Below, in pieces: positions 32,282-40,516 of a DNA stretch of 53,752 bases. How positions within the stretch are numbered: the stretch's first letter is position 1; each line of letters starts with the position of its first letter. A program made the translations under genes and the position numbers. The stretch is from Phycisphaerae bacterium (GTDB lineage Bacteria; Planctomycetota; Phycisphaerae; Sedimentisphaerales; Anaerobacaceae), in assembly GCA_028714255.1 (NCBI GenBank), contig JAQTMR010000014.1:1-53752 (forward strand), in the 5' to 3' direction. The notes beneath the pieces are model-generated. The model was given only the letters and a program-made list of their open reading frames with translations. It was not told the origin of the DNA and did not search any database.

Positions 32282-33331
32282 TTATTTACCCTGTTCAAAG
32301 AGGTCAGCTTGGTCGGAGGCATTTTTTTCTTCGCGGCATTTCAAGCCCAAATGTTCGCAGGCCTTTGCGGTGATTTCGCGGCCGCGTTTTGTTCGGCGCA
32401 AGAAGCCTATCTGCAAAAGATACGGCTCAACCACATCTTCGAGTGTGTCCCTCTCTTCGCCGAGCGTGGCAGCGATGGCATCTATACCTGCGGGGCCGCC
32501 GTCATAAACATTAACCAATGCACGAATAAAGGACCTGTCTAATTCATCGAGGCCGAGCGGGTCAATCTGTTCCATCTTGAGGGCGCTTTCGACTATTTTG
32601 GAGGTGAGGACACCTTCGCCTTTTACCTGAGCGTAATCGCGGACGCGCTTTAAGAGACGATTGGCGGTTCGAGGTGCGCCGCGGGAGCGGGCAGCAATTA
32701 ATTTCAAAGTCTGGTCTTCGCAATGCAGGTTCAATAACTTCGCGGAACGTTCTAAAATAGCAGTTAGCTCCTCGGCACTGTAAAATTCCAAATGATACAA
32801 CATCCCGAATCGGCCGCGAAGAGGCGCGCTGAGCAGGCCTGCTCGGGTCGTTGCACCGATTAGCGTGAAACGTTTGAGTGGAAAATTAATTGTCTTTGCG
32901 TGCAGGCCGCTATCGACGGTGAAGTCAACCTTGAACTCTTCCATCGCCGGGTAAATAAATTCTTCGACGGGGGTACTGAGTCGGTGAATCTCGTCGATGA
33001 AGAGGACATCGCCGGTATTGACATTACTCAAAAGGCCCATTACGTCACCGGCCTTTGTAAGGGCAGGACCTGACGAGCAGCGGAGTCTTGCGCCCATTTC
33101 GTTTGCAACGACGTTGGCCAGCGTTGTCTTGCCGAGGCCGGGCGGGCCATAGAAAAGAATGTGCTCCAAAGGTTCGGACCTTTTTTGGGCGGCGGCGATG
33201 GCGATGGCAAGCTTGTCCTTGACATTGCGCTGGCCGATGCATTCGTCCAGCAGCTTTGGACGAAGAGAAACGTTAAACTTCTCTTCTGTTTCATTTAACG
33301 ACTGAGCGCTTATGACCCTGTTTATTGCCAT
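32282..33331 (-). CDS. ruvB: Holliday junction branch migration ATPase RuvB
   Basis: 349 residues. The AAA+ motor of the RuvAB complex that moves Holliday junctions. Walker A GPPGLGKTTLANVVANE (about 65), Walker B VLFIDEIHRLS (about 110), the sensor segment LIGATTRAGLLSAPLRGRFG (about 155-172), and a C-terminal winged-helix with GPAGIDAIAATLGEERDTLEDVVEPYL. The start ATG is one base after the ruvA stop. Confidence 0.97.
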   Translation of the reverse strand: MAINRVISAQSLNETEEKFNVSLRPKLLDECIGQRNVKDKLAIAIAAAQKRSEPLEHILFYGPPGLGKTTLANVVANEMGARLRCSSGPALTKAGDVMGLLSNVNTGDVLFIDEIHRLSTPVEEFIYPAMEEFKVDFTVDSGLHAKTINFPLKRFTLIGATTRAGLLSAPLRGRFGMLYHLEFYSAEELTAILERSAKLLNLHCEDQTLKLIAARSRGAPRTANRLLKRVRDYAQVKGEGVLTSKIVESALKMEQIDPLGLDELDRSFIRALVNVYDGGPAGIDAIAATLGEERDTLEDVVEPYLLQIGFLRRTKRGREITAKACEHLGLKCREEKNASDQADLFEQGK

Positions 33332-33332
33332 T

Positions 33333-33959
33333 TCAGACTTCTACACCCTGTTTTAATCTATACACCAGCGGCACAAGCTCCTCGGCGGATTTTATGTCGG
33401 GATGTTTCCTGCAGGCCAGCTCGACAAGCTCGATTGCTTCGTTTCTTTTTTCTCCCCAGGCGATAAGAATCTCCAAAGCCTGTGCCTGGAACGGTTTAAA
33501 TGCCGAGCTTGCCGCGGCCTGTTCGACGCCCACGGCGAAGCCGCCCAATTTGCCTTTCAGCCCTACAATAATCTGCTGGGCCATTTTTTTTCCGATTCCG
33601 TCGAGCGCCATCAGCATTTTTTCGTCGCCCGCCTCGATTGCCGAGGCGATATTAGCTATCGGTATATTCAGCGAGCGCAGAGCTTTGCGGATGCCGATGC
33701 CTTTTACGCTCGTGAACTTCTTAAAAAAGTCACGCTCGGTGTCACTGAGGAAACCAATAATCCTTGGTATGAGATTGCTGCCGCCCAAAGAGCCTTCGTA
33801 ATATTCCATCGTGCAGAATGTAATGTCCGAACCGATGCTGCCGGACAAAGCGCCGACGCAATAGCTGGGCAGCATTACCTCGTAAGCTACCGCGCCAACC
33901 TGCACAAGAGCGCTTTCGGTATCGAGCCTAACAAGTTTTCCTTCAATTCGAGCTATCAT
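33333..33959 (-). CDS. ruvA: Holliday junction DNA helicase RuvA
   Basis: 208 residues from the ATG at 33959 (MIARIEGKLV); an upstream frame to 33980 exists but lacks support. Family features: N-terminal OB fold (IARIEGKLVRLDTESALVQVGAVAYEV), GFLSDTERDFFKKFTSVKGIGIRKAL (HhH) and ALDGIGKKMAQQIIVGLKGKL. A C-terminal helical domain binds RuvB. It starts inside the 3' end of the C_GCAxxG_C_C gene. Confidence 0.95.
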   Translation of the reverse strand: MIARIEGKLVRLDTESALVQVGAVAYEVMLPSYCVGALSGSIGSDITFCTMEYYEGSLGGSNLIPRIIGFLSDTERDFFKKFTSVKGIGIRKALRSLNIPIANIASAIEAGDEKMLMALDGIGKKMAQQIIVGLKGKLGGFAVGVEQAAASSAFKPFQAQALEILIAWGEKRNEAIELVELACRKHPDIKSAEELVPLVYRLKQGVEV

Positions 33960-34395
33960 TGGTTCGACCCTGCTCACCATTATCTGCGAGCATCTCTTCC
34001 AGAATTTCAGCGGAATCTTTGACTAATTTCGAACAAATACTTCTGAAACGCCCTTCTTTTGTGGCTTTATCCATTCCTTCTTTGGTGCGTATGTCGCAGC
34101 CGAGCAGGGCCTGGCAATTCGTCGATTTGTTCTTTTGGCAAAAAGCCTCTGCGAATTTTATAATCTTATCATAGGGCTTGTCTTTTCCCTTTGCGAATTT
34201 CAATCCGAGAACCATAAACGCACCTGTAACAACGCCACAGGTACCATCGATGCGCATCCCGCCGCCGAAACCAGAGGTGATTTTAAGCGCCTGTTCGAGC
34301 GGAACGCCGAAATCCGGGGCGTATGTGGCAAATACGGCCTGCGAACAGTTATAGCCGTCTTCGAAACATTTAACTACTTTTTCTACTTTACTCAT
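33943..34395 (-). CDS. C_GCAxxG_C_C family protein
   Basis: 150 residues. The family pattern is plain: GYNCSQAVF near residue 14, SGFGGGMRIDGTCGVVTGA (about 41-59), FCQKNKSTNCQALLGCD (about 85-101) and a later Cys. Such small proteins are thought to bind metal or redox groups through the cysteines; no function is proven. It lies between ruvC and ruvA with 1- and 17-base overlaps, an unusual insertion in a conserved DNA-repair operon. It may have been recruited by transfer or be co-regulated by chance. Confidence 0.85.
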   Translation of the reverse strand: MSKVEKVVKCFEDGYNCSQAVFATYAPDFGVPLEQALKITSGFGGGMRIDGTCGVVTGAFMVLGLKFAKGKDKPYDKIIKFAEAFCQKNKSTNCQALLGCDIRTKEGMDKATKEGRFRSICSKLVKDSAEILEEMLADNGEQGRTNDSSN

Positions 34396-34871
34396 TATAA
34401 ATTTCCTACTAACTGCTTATTATTCGCACAGCACAGAGCAGTGGCTATTGCGTCGGCGACATCGGGCGGCTCCGGCAAATCGGGCAGACGCAAAATCGTT
34501 TGAATCGTCCGCTGCATCTGCTCCTTCGACGCCCTGCCGTTGCCGGTAAGCGATTTTTTTATGCGCGTCGCGCTGAAGCTTTTAACTTCGATACCCGCTG
34601 CTGCACAGCTTCGCAGTATAACGCCTCTTGCGTGCCCCATCAATATCGCCGTTCTCGGATGCGCGTAGTGCGAATACAACTGCTCTACCGCAACAATCTC
34701 CGGCTTAAATTTTTCCAGCAGGGACTCGATGTCTTCTGCTATCTGGTTTAATTTTATTTCAATCGCCGCCTTGGTATCAGTCCGAATGGCGCCTGCTTCG
34801 AGCAAATCATCCCCATCCACGACCGCATAGCCGCATATCTGCAAACCCGGGTCTATGCCGAGAATTCTCAT
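34395..34871 (-). CDS. ruvC: Holliday junction resolvase RuvC
   Basis: 158 residues, the usual size. RuvC cleaves junctions symmetrically. The four acidic metal ligands are visible: D7 in LGIDPGL, E63 in VAVEQLY, and D137 and D140 in PPDVADAIATAL. The ATG overlaps the cysS stop. Confidence 0.95.
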   Translation of the reverse strand: MRILGIDPGLQICGYAVVDGDDLLEAGAIRTDTKAAIEIKLNQIAEDIESLLEKFKPEIVAVEQLYSHYAHPRTAILMGHARGVILRSCAAAGIEVKSFSATRIKKSLTGNGRASKEQMQRTIQTILRLPDLPEPPDVADAIATALCCANNKQLVGNL

Positions 34872-36346
34872 TTGAACCTCCAGCCGGTAACTCCGCCGGG
34901 TTTATCTTCGAGGACAATGCCCGCTTCTTCGAGTTTTTTCCGCAGGGCATCGGCTGCGGCAAAATCCTTCTTTTGTTTCGCAGCGTTTCGCTGTTCGATG
35001 ATAACGCCTATGAGTTTGTCGAGGGTCTCCGAATCAGCCTCACCCTGTCGGCCGTATTCGTCCTTTACAAGTCCCAATACGTCACCGCCGAGTTTTACAA
35101 ACATATCCTCAATTGCTTTCAGTGTTTCGCTCGTCGCGTTTTTGGTAATCTGGTCGTTGGCAAAACTTGCAAGTTCGAACATCACCGATAAAGCTATTGC
35201 GGTATTGAGGTCATCGTTCATCGCCGATTCGAACTTTTCCTTCAGCTCCTTCAGTCGCAACTCGATGTCACCGCTAATCACACCGGCAGACGCATTTTTG
35301 ATTTGCTTTCTTAACGCCAGGACAGCACTTGTCAGTTTTTCGTAACCACTCTGGGCGGCGAAGAGCGCAGCATCGGAGAAATCAATGGGGCTTCGATAGT
35401 GGCTGTTTAAAACCAGTTGTCTGATAGCCAATGGGTCATAGGCTCTGGCTAATTTTTCGTGAGAGCCGGAGAAGGCCTGTTTTAGGGTAATAAAATTATT
35501 CAGGCTTTTGCCCATTTTCTGGCCATCAACGGTGACCATATTATTATGTATCCAGTATTTGGCAAACTGTTTGCCTTCGGCGGCTTCGGCCTGGGCAATT
35601 TCACATTCGTGGTGCGGGAACTGGTTTTCTATTCCGCCACCGTGGATGTCGAATGGCTGACCAAGGTACTTTGTGCTCATCACGGAGCATTCGAGATGCC
35701 AGCCGGGGAAACCCATCCCCCATGGGCTGGGCCACTGCATAATATGGTTCTGCTCGGCTTTTTTCCAAAGCGCGAAATCAGCGGGATGTTTTTTATCAGG
35801 TGAAACTTCCACCCGAGCGCCGGCCTGCATATCCTCGATATTTCTGCCGGAGAGTTTGCCGTAATCTTCGAATTTGGAAATATCGAAATACACCGAGCCT
35901 TTGACTTCGTAGGCACAGCCTTTTTCCAAAAGTGTTTTAGCCAGCTCGATTTGCTCGACAATATGGCCGCTTGCCCGCGGACTAATATCCGGCCTGACGC
36001 AGTTCAAGGCGTCCATATCCTCGAAGTAACTGCGTGTATAACTTTCTGCCAGCGCCATCGGGTGCTTTTTCTCTTTCGCCGCGGCCTTTGAAATTTTGTC
36101 TTCGCCCTGGTCGGCATCGTCGGTCAGATGCCCTACATCGGTTATATTCTGAACATAAGTAACATTGTAGTCGAGGTAACGCAGGTATCGCACGAGGATA
36201 TCGAAGCTGACGTAGCTTTTTGCGTGTCCGAGATGGGCGTGGCCATAGACGGTCGGCCCGCAGACATAGATTCCAACCCGGCCTTTTTCCAACGGCTCAA
36301 ATTCTTCTTTTTTTCTCGTCAAACTGTTATATAGCTTCAATCCCAT
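34868..36346 (-). CDS. cysS: Cysteine--tRNA ligase
   Basis: 492 residues. Class I synthetase with [17 protein letters not shown] (HIGH-like) near 29-45 and [10 protein letters not shown] (KMSKS-like) near 277. The zinc ligands are C29 plus those in WHLECSVMS and PHHECEIAQ. The C-terminal DALR-type domain follows. It opens the operon that continues to ruvC and ruvB. No tRNA-Cys gene is in the window. Confidence 0.97.
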   Translation of the reverse strand: MGLKLYNSLTRKKEEFEPLEKGRVGIYVCGPTVYGHAHLGHAKSYVSFDILVRYLRYLDYNVTYVQNITDVGHLTDDADQGEDKISKAAAKEKKHPMALAESYTRSYFEDMDALNCVRPDISPRASGHIVEQIELAKTLLEKGCAYEVKGSVYFDISKFEDYGKLSGRNIEDMQAGARVEVSPDKKHPADFALWKKAEQNHIMQWPSPWGMGFPGWHLECSVMSTKYLGQPFDIHGGGIENQFPHHECEIAQAEAAEGKQFAKYWIHNNMVTVDGQKMGKSLNNFITLKQAFSGSHEKLARAYDPLAIRQLVLNSHYRSPIDFSDAALFAAQSGYEKLTSAVLALRKQIKNASAGVISGDIELRLKELKEKFESAMNDDLNTAIALSVMFELASFANDQITKNATSETLKAIEDMFVKLGGDVLGLVKDEYGRQGEADSETLDKLIGVIIEQRNAAKQKKDFAAADALRKKLEEAGIVLEDKPGGVTGWRFK

Positions 36347-36400
36347 CTTCGATACCTTATCAAAATCAGATACAGATTTACACCGTTTTATTTTTTGAAA

Positions 36401-36423
36401 TTAGACACGGATTTACACGGATT
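36401..36423 (+). repeat. Left inverted repeat of cassette 1
   Basis: A 23-base sequence, TTAGACACGG then ATTTACACGG then ATT, that is an exact reverse complement of 37487-37509. It is 54 bases upstream of cysS and 24 bases past the end of the 188-residue gene. Confidence 0.85.
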
Positions 36424-36447
36424 TAAATTGTATTTTATTATTCCATT

Positions 36448-37014
36448 TTAACTTTGTTTTGCAATATCTCTGATATCTTCAACAAATTTTTTAATATACT
36501 TTATATCGAACTCTTGGAGACAAACTTTGACAGGGTAGTTAGAAGTCACAGATAAGGACAATGGAATATATCTTTCCTTCACCATTAATTTGTAGTCATC
36601 TTGACATAACTTGATGGCGCTTATGAGCCAATCATAGGAAAAATCCAGAAAATTCTTTGAAAATATGTTTCCCTCTTTATCTTTGCAGTCATTGTAAATA
36701 TCGCTATAAATTTGCAATCTTAAATAGCACAAATCTAATAGCTCGCTGGATATTTCACTTTGTAGTTTTTTAAGATTTCTTTCAAAAAATATTTGCCTGA
36801 TATTTGGATTCGATGAATTCTGGAGCAAAAAATCCGCTCTAAACAAAAGATAAAGAGCAAGTTCTAATTTGCAAGCATGTTCAAAAGCCACACCTTTTTT
36901 GCTATAGATTTCCTTTAATGCTCTGTAGTATTTTTGAAAAATATCATAAAATCTATCATCAGAGATAATATTTTTACCTCTGTAAGCAATCTTTCTGAAA
37001 AAGCCAAAAACCAT
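36448..37014 (-). CDS. Predicted helical protein of unknown function (cassette 1)
   Basis: 188 residues, AT-rich, with no signal or membrane segment. The sequence reads as a bundle of helices (FYDIFQKYYRALKEIYSKKG, LELALYLLFRADFLLQNS, NLKKLQSEISSELLDLCYLRL, FSYDWLISAIKLCQDDYKL). I do not recognise a family. AAAGG stands 8 bases before the ATG. It is the second gene of a two-gene unit, 68 bases behind the GxxExxY gene, with a repeat copy at 37043-37074 in between. The function is unknown; it could be a partner or target-recognition protein for the GxxExxY protein. Confidence 0.6.
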   Translation of the reverse strand: MVFGFFRKIAYRGKNIISDDRFYDIFQKYYRALKEIYSKKGVAFEHACKLELALYLLFRADFLLQNSSNPNIRQIFFERNLKKLQSEISSELLDLCYLRLQIYSDIYNDCKDKEGNIFSKNFLDFSYDWLISAIKLCQDDYKLMVKERYIPLSLSVTSNYPVKVCLQEFDIKYIKKFVEDIRDIAKQS

Positions 37015-37042
37015 TTTCGCCTTTTTGAAATATTCTCAAGCC

Positions 37043-37074
37043 GTGTTAATCTGCGTTAATCCGTGTCTAAAAAT
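37043..37074 (+). repeat. Internal repeat of cassette 1
   Basis: A 32-base unit that differs at only three positions from 37481-37512 and has the same orientation. It lies between the two cassette genes. Confidence 0.8.
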
Positions 37075-37082
37075 ATTTAATA

Positions 37083-37472
37083 TCAATCCTCATCAGCATC
37101 GTAACCAAAGACGCGGCGTTTTACTTTGACGGATTGTCCGAAGTTAATCAACAAGCCAACGTGCAATCCTGTCGCCTTTAAATAGTTTACCAACTGCACT
37201 TCGTGAATCGGCTCAAGGTCGCTTACGGCCTTAGTCTCGACAATTATTTTATCTTCTATAATCATATCAGCATAATAATCACCCACTGTTTTCCCGTGGT
37301 AGAGCACTCTAAGCGGAACTTCAACAGCACATTTTATGCCGACCTCTCCCAATTCAATCGCAAGGGCATTTTTATATACTTTCTCGACGAAGCCATACCC
37401 AAGCTCCTTATGTACCGTAAAAGCCGCAGCTATGATTTTCTCTGATAGTTCTTTATGTTTTAGTACTACCAT
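37083..37472 (-). CDS. GxxExxY protein (PD-(D/E)XK-like) (cassette 1)
   Basis: 129 residues. The family name motif is G27-F28-V29-E30-K31-V32-Y33. The later strand YYADMIIEDKIIVETKAV carries D69, E79 and K81, a plausible D-(D/E)-x-K nuclease active site. The N-terminus ELSEKIIAAAFTVHKELG is the usual helix. GxxExxY proteins (PF13366-like) have no established function; the nuclease fold is known from the family. It ends at a DEDADE-like tail and is followed by the 188-residue gene. No clear ribosome site. Confidence 0.85.
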   Translation of the reverse strand: MVVLKHKELSEKIIAAAFTVHKELGYGFVEKVYKNALAIELGEVGIKCAVEVPLRVLYHGKTVGDYYADMIIEDKIIVETKAVSDLEPIHEVQLVNYLKATGLHVGLLINFGQSVKVKRRVFGYDADED

Positions 37473-37486
37473 ACTGCAACAGTGTT

Positions 37487-37509
37487 AATCCGTGTAAATC
37501 CGTGTCTAA
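37487..37509 (+). repeat. Right inverted repeat of cassette 1
   Basis: A 23-base exact inverted match of 36401-36423, located 15 bases upstream of the GxxExxY gene start and 26 bases past the ispF stop. Confidence 0.85.
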
Positions 37510-37534
37510 AAATCTTCGGTGTTAAACCGCGTCT

Positions 37535-38047
37535 CTAAAGTGTTCTTCTGAATTTCTTTTTCAAAAGGGCTATTGCGGTCGCCGCTATGGCGTCACCTGC
37601 GCCGACGTCGCCGAAGCCGTTGTCTGTTTTTGCCTTGACGTTCACAACACCAAAATCAATTCCCAAAAGCTCGGCAACGCATCTTTTCATTTGTCCCTTG
37701 AACGGCTCCAGACGCGGCTGGTCCGCATGTATTATCACATCGATGTTGGCTATCTCCCAGTCTTTTTCTTCGAGCCTTTCTTTGACAATAACCAAAAGCT
37801 CCCTGCTGTCGGCGTCTTTCCACCTTTGGTCGTCATCGGGAAACAATGTCCCTATATCACCCATCGCCGCTGCGCCGAGCAGGGCATCTATAACTGCGTG
37901 CAAACCGACATCGCCGTCGCTGTGCCCGGCCAATCCGGTCGGATGGGGGACATGAATGCCGCAGAGCATAAGCTTTCTGCCGACAACCAGCTCGTGGATA
38001 TCGGTGCCGATTCCGCTGCGATATTCGGGCTTGGGGCGCTCAATCAC
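37535..38047 (-). CDS. ispF: 2-C-methyl-D-erythritol 2,4-cyclodiphosphate synthase
   Basis: 170 residues. Closes the cyclic diphosphate in the MEP isoprenoid route, feeding uppS. Motifs: SGIGTDIHEL with the zinc Asp and His, GHSDGDVGLHAVIDALLGAAAMGDIGTLFPD, and AKTDNGFGDVGAGDAIAATA near the end. The ATG overlaps the hisB stop, so it is co-translated with hisB. Confidence 0.96.
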   Translation of the reverse strand: MIERPKPEYRSGIGTDIHELVVGRKLMLCGIHVPHPTGLAGHSDGDVGLHAVIDALLGAAAMGDIGTLFPDDDQRWKDADSRELLVIVKERLEEKDWEIANIDVIIHADQPRLEPFKGQMKRCVAELLGIDFGVVNVKAKTDNGFGDVGAGDAIAATAIALLKKKFRRTL

Positions 38048-38628
38048 AATATCCCCTTTGTGCTCGGTACATCTTTGCCGACGATTTTGACTGCCTCGGC
38101 AAGGGACTGGCCTAATGCCTTGAAAATTGCCTCGGCAATATGATGACTGTTCGTGCCGTAAGGTACGTTTATATGCAAATTGAATTTACCGTTGTTGGAA
38201 AAGCTGCGCAGCATTTCTTCGAGACACTCGACGTCGAAATCACCGATTTTATCCGTTCGATATTCCACGTTATAGACGCAGCTGCTCCTTCCGGACAAAT
38301 CCACGGAGACATTTGCCATCGCCTCTTCCATCGGGACGGAACTATGGCCATACCGGGCAATACCTTTTTTATCACCGAGGGCCTTGACCAGGCATTCGCC
38401 CAGGCATATCGCTATATCCTCGACCGTGTGGTGCGCATCGACATCCAAATCACCTTTAGCCTTTAACGTCAGGTCGATTTTGCCGTGCTTGGCTAAGTGA
38501 CTTAGCATATGGTCCAGAAAGCCGACGCCGGTATCAATTTGATATTTGCCGAGGCCGTCGAGGTTGAGCGACAGGTTTATATCGGTTTCTTTGGTCTTCC
38601 TGTGAATTTTAGCTGTTCTCGCTGCCAT
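38044..38628 (-). CDS. hisB: Imidazoleglycerol-phosphate dehydratase
   Basis: About 194 residues from the ATG at 38628 (GAGG 9 bases upstream); an earlier in-frame ATG is at 38655. It dehydrates IGP in histidine synthesis. The two manganese sites are seen as HHTVEDIAICLGE and SHHIAEAIFKALG; DTGVGFLDHMLSHLAKHG is near residue 33. Only the dehydratase half is present, not the bifunctional enzyme. It follows hisC in transcription order. Confidence 0.95.
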   Translation of the reverse strand: MAARTAKIHRKTKETDINLSLNLDGLGKYQIDTGVGFLDHMLSHLAKHGKIDLTLKAKGDLDVDAHHTVEDIAICLGECLVKALGDKKGIARYGHSSVPMEEAMANVSVDLSGRSSCVYNVEYRTDKIGDFDVECLEEMLRSFSNNGKFNLHINVPYGTNSHHIAEAIFKALGQSLAEAVKIVGKDVPSTKGIL

Positions 38629-38653
38629 AAAAATGTCCTCATTGTGTTTTTTC

Positions 38654-38728
38654 ACCGCCGAGATCGCAGAGAACGCTGAGTTTTTTTATATTCAACTATT
38701 TCTCTGCGTGCTCCGCGTGCCCTGCGGT
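38654..38728. repeat. Empty inverted repeat pair between hisC and hisB
   Basis: Positions 38654-38680 (ACCGCCGAGATCGCAGAGAA to CGCTGAG) and 38702-38728 are inverted copies (about 20 of 27 bases alike), with 21 bases between them. No gene lies inside. They are of the CACAGAG/GCGGAG family seen around cassette 2. The outer end of the right copy supplies the hisC stop codon. Confidence 0.65.
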
Positions 38729-39774
38729 TAATCCTTTACAATTTCTTTTAATGCCGAAAGTAGTTTATCATTTTGTTCGGTCGTGCCAATAGTGATTCTC
38801 AATTTATCTTCGAGTCCCGTGCAGGTGAAATATCTGACGAAGATACTTCGCCTTGTTAATTTTTTATAAATTTCCGCCGCCCCGCCGGTTTTGCATTTTG
38901 CCAGGACGAAGTTCGAGCTGCTGAGCGGAACATCAAAACCGAGGCCTCTTAGCTGCTCGGTCAGTCTTTTGCGTTCGGCTTTTATTTTTTCGACCGTCTT
39001 TCGCAGATAATCCTGGTCGCGGATAGCCTCGGCGGCAACGGTGATAGCAACCGCATCGACATTGTAGGAATCCTTGAGCTTACCAAGGTCTTTTATTAAA
39101 GCCGGCTGTGCAATTGCGTATCCGAATCGAATCCCTGCGAGCGAATATCCCTTACTCATCGAGCGCAGTATAATGACATTATCGAAATCCCTGACCAAAG
39201 CTATGCAATTTTTCTCCGCGAAATCAACGTAGGCCTCATCAATCAATAATACGCCGGTGATTTCATCAGCCAGGCTGGCCAGTTCGCTGACATTTATAAA
39301 GCTGCCGCTCGGCGCATTCGGATTGCAGACAATTGTTAAGGCTGCGCCGCTGCCGGCTAACTTGGCAGGCAGATTAAATTCGTTGTCGAACGGAAATTCA
39401 ATGGCTTTGCAATTCTGCAATTTGGCCAATACCGGATAAAGTGTATAACTCGGAACCGGGTAGGCAACGGGCCGATTCTCATCACAAAAAGCCTGAAAAG
39501 CCATTCTTAGCAGTTCGTCTCCGCCATTGCAGCACATAATATAATCCGGCTCAACGCCATTAACTTCCGCAGCCGCCTGGCGAAAGACGCTTCCCGTCGG
39601 GTCAGGATACCGGCGAAGCTGCTCGGGACTTATCTCGGACAAAACCATGGCCACATTAGGCGAGGGCGGATAGGGATTCTCATTGGTATTGAGCTTTACT
39701 ACATTGCTGTCTTTCGGCTGAAAGCCCGGCTCATACCCCTCTGCTTTTTCGATGTTTTCTCTGAAATAGCCCAT
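38728..39774 (-). CDS. hisC: Histidinol-phosphate aminotransferase
   Basis: 348 residues. PLP enzyme (class I/II aminotransferase fold) that transaminates imidazole acetol-phosphate. KLNTNENPYPPSP near residue 27, LRRYPDPTG (about 55), CNPNAPSG, LLIDEAYVDFAE, and ILRSMSKGYSLAGIRFGY with the PLP lysine. The stop TAA at 38728-38730 sits at the edge of the repeat noted above. First gene of a hisC-hisB-ispF unit. Confidence 0.94.
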   Translation of the reverse strand: MGYFRENIEKAEGYEPGFQPKDSNVVKLNTNENPYPPSPNVAMVLSEISPEQLRRYPDPTGSVFRQAAAEVNGVEPDYIMCCNGGDELLRMAFQAFCDENRPVAYPVPSYTLYPVLAKLQNCKAIEFPFDNEFNLPAKLAGSGAALTIVCNPNAPSGSFINVSELASLADEITGVLLIDEAYVDFAEKNCIALVRDFDNVIILRSMSKGYSLAGIRFGYAIAQPALIKDLGKLKDSYNVDAVAITVAAEAIRDQDYLRKTVEKIKAERKRLTEQLRGLGFDVPLSSSNFVLAKCKTGGAAEIYKKLTRRSIFVRYFTCTGLEDKLRITIGTTEQNDKLLSALKEIVKD

Positions 39775-39955
39775 AACAATTGATTAGCAATTATTGATAA
39801 ATGATATTATCCGCAGATTATACGGATATTCCGCTGAAAGTGAAAGGGAGATTTTTACAGATAATCGTCCCAAAGCCTGTGGGCCCGAAATAACTCTGGC
39901 GTGCTGTACGGAAGGTTAGGACGAACTGTGCCGACGGAATGATTTCCTGATTATA

Positions 39956-40255
39956 TCAGGAGAGTTCCTGGGCCCCATCAGAAAAACAGTGGGAATTTAA
40001 CAAACAAGAACTCGGCTGTGTATCCGATTTGGAGACAACTACGACCTCCATCAATTCGCTAAGAGACATATTAAAGTAATCTTCCTGCTGGTTCAACGCA
40101 TTCGTATAAGCTGTCGGATGGGTTACTATACGAACTATTATCTGATGCTCCATGTAAAATTGCACATTAACGGCACAAACTAACAGGCATAAAAAGGTAA
40201 GTGCGATAACCATATGAATCTGGGTGTTTTTTTGTTTTCCTTTTATCCCGAACAT
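39956..40255 (-). CDS. Small exported protein resembling the start of a TonB-dependent receptor
   Basis: About 99 residues from the ATG at 40255, with AGGAGG 8 bases upstream. The N-terminus is basic and then hydrophobic (MVIALTFLCLLVCAVNVQ, about 15-32). A later stretch FNMSLSELMEVVVVSKS resembles the segment (SLEELMNVEV-like) found near the N-terminus of TonB-dependent receptors; the barrel and plug are missing. It may be a relic of a truncated receptor or a short protein of its own. The strong ribosome site argues that it is translated. Confidence 0.5.
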   Translation of the reverse strand: MFGIKGKQKNTQIHMVIALTFLCLLVCAVNVQFYMEHQIIVRIVTHPTAYTNALNQQEDYFNMSLSELMEVVVVSKSDTQPSSCLLNSHCFSDGAQELS

Positions 40256-40516
40256 CACCGAATCCTCCTGGAACAATAAGCCGTAAAAATCTTCTACCTA
40301 AAATATACAAAACATATCCTCTGAAACAAAATTTGATAATATCATCGAGAATAATATCAACCTCCATAATGTCACTACCTGTTATTTCTCCCCATTAAAT
40401 AGCAAAAACGCCTGTCTTATTGGACCCTTAGGCTTGCTTTGTGGGAAATTTGATAATTCTAAAAGATTTGTATGTTATCGAACCTGAAAATTGGCTGCAC
40501 GGCCTGCTTTTTCGAG

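Noticed and set aside
37043-37512. CRISPR-like array of ATCCGTG units
   Set aside because: Only three units, at irregular spacing around genes and partly inverted; no spacers and no cas genes.
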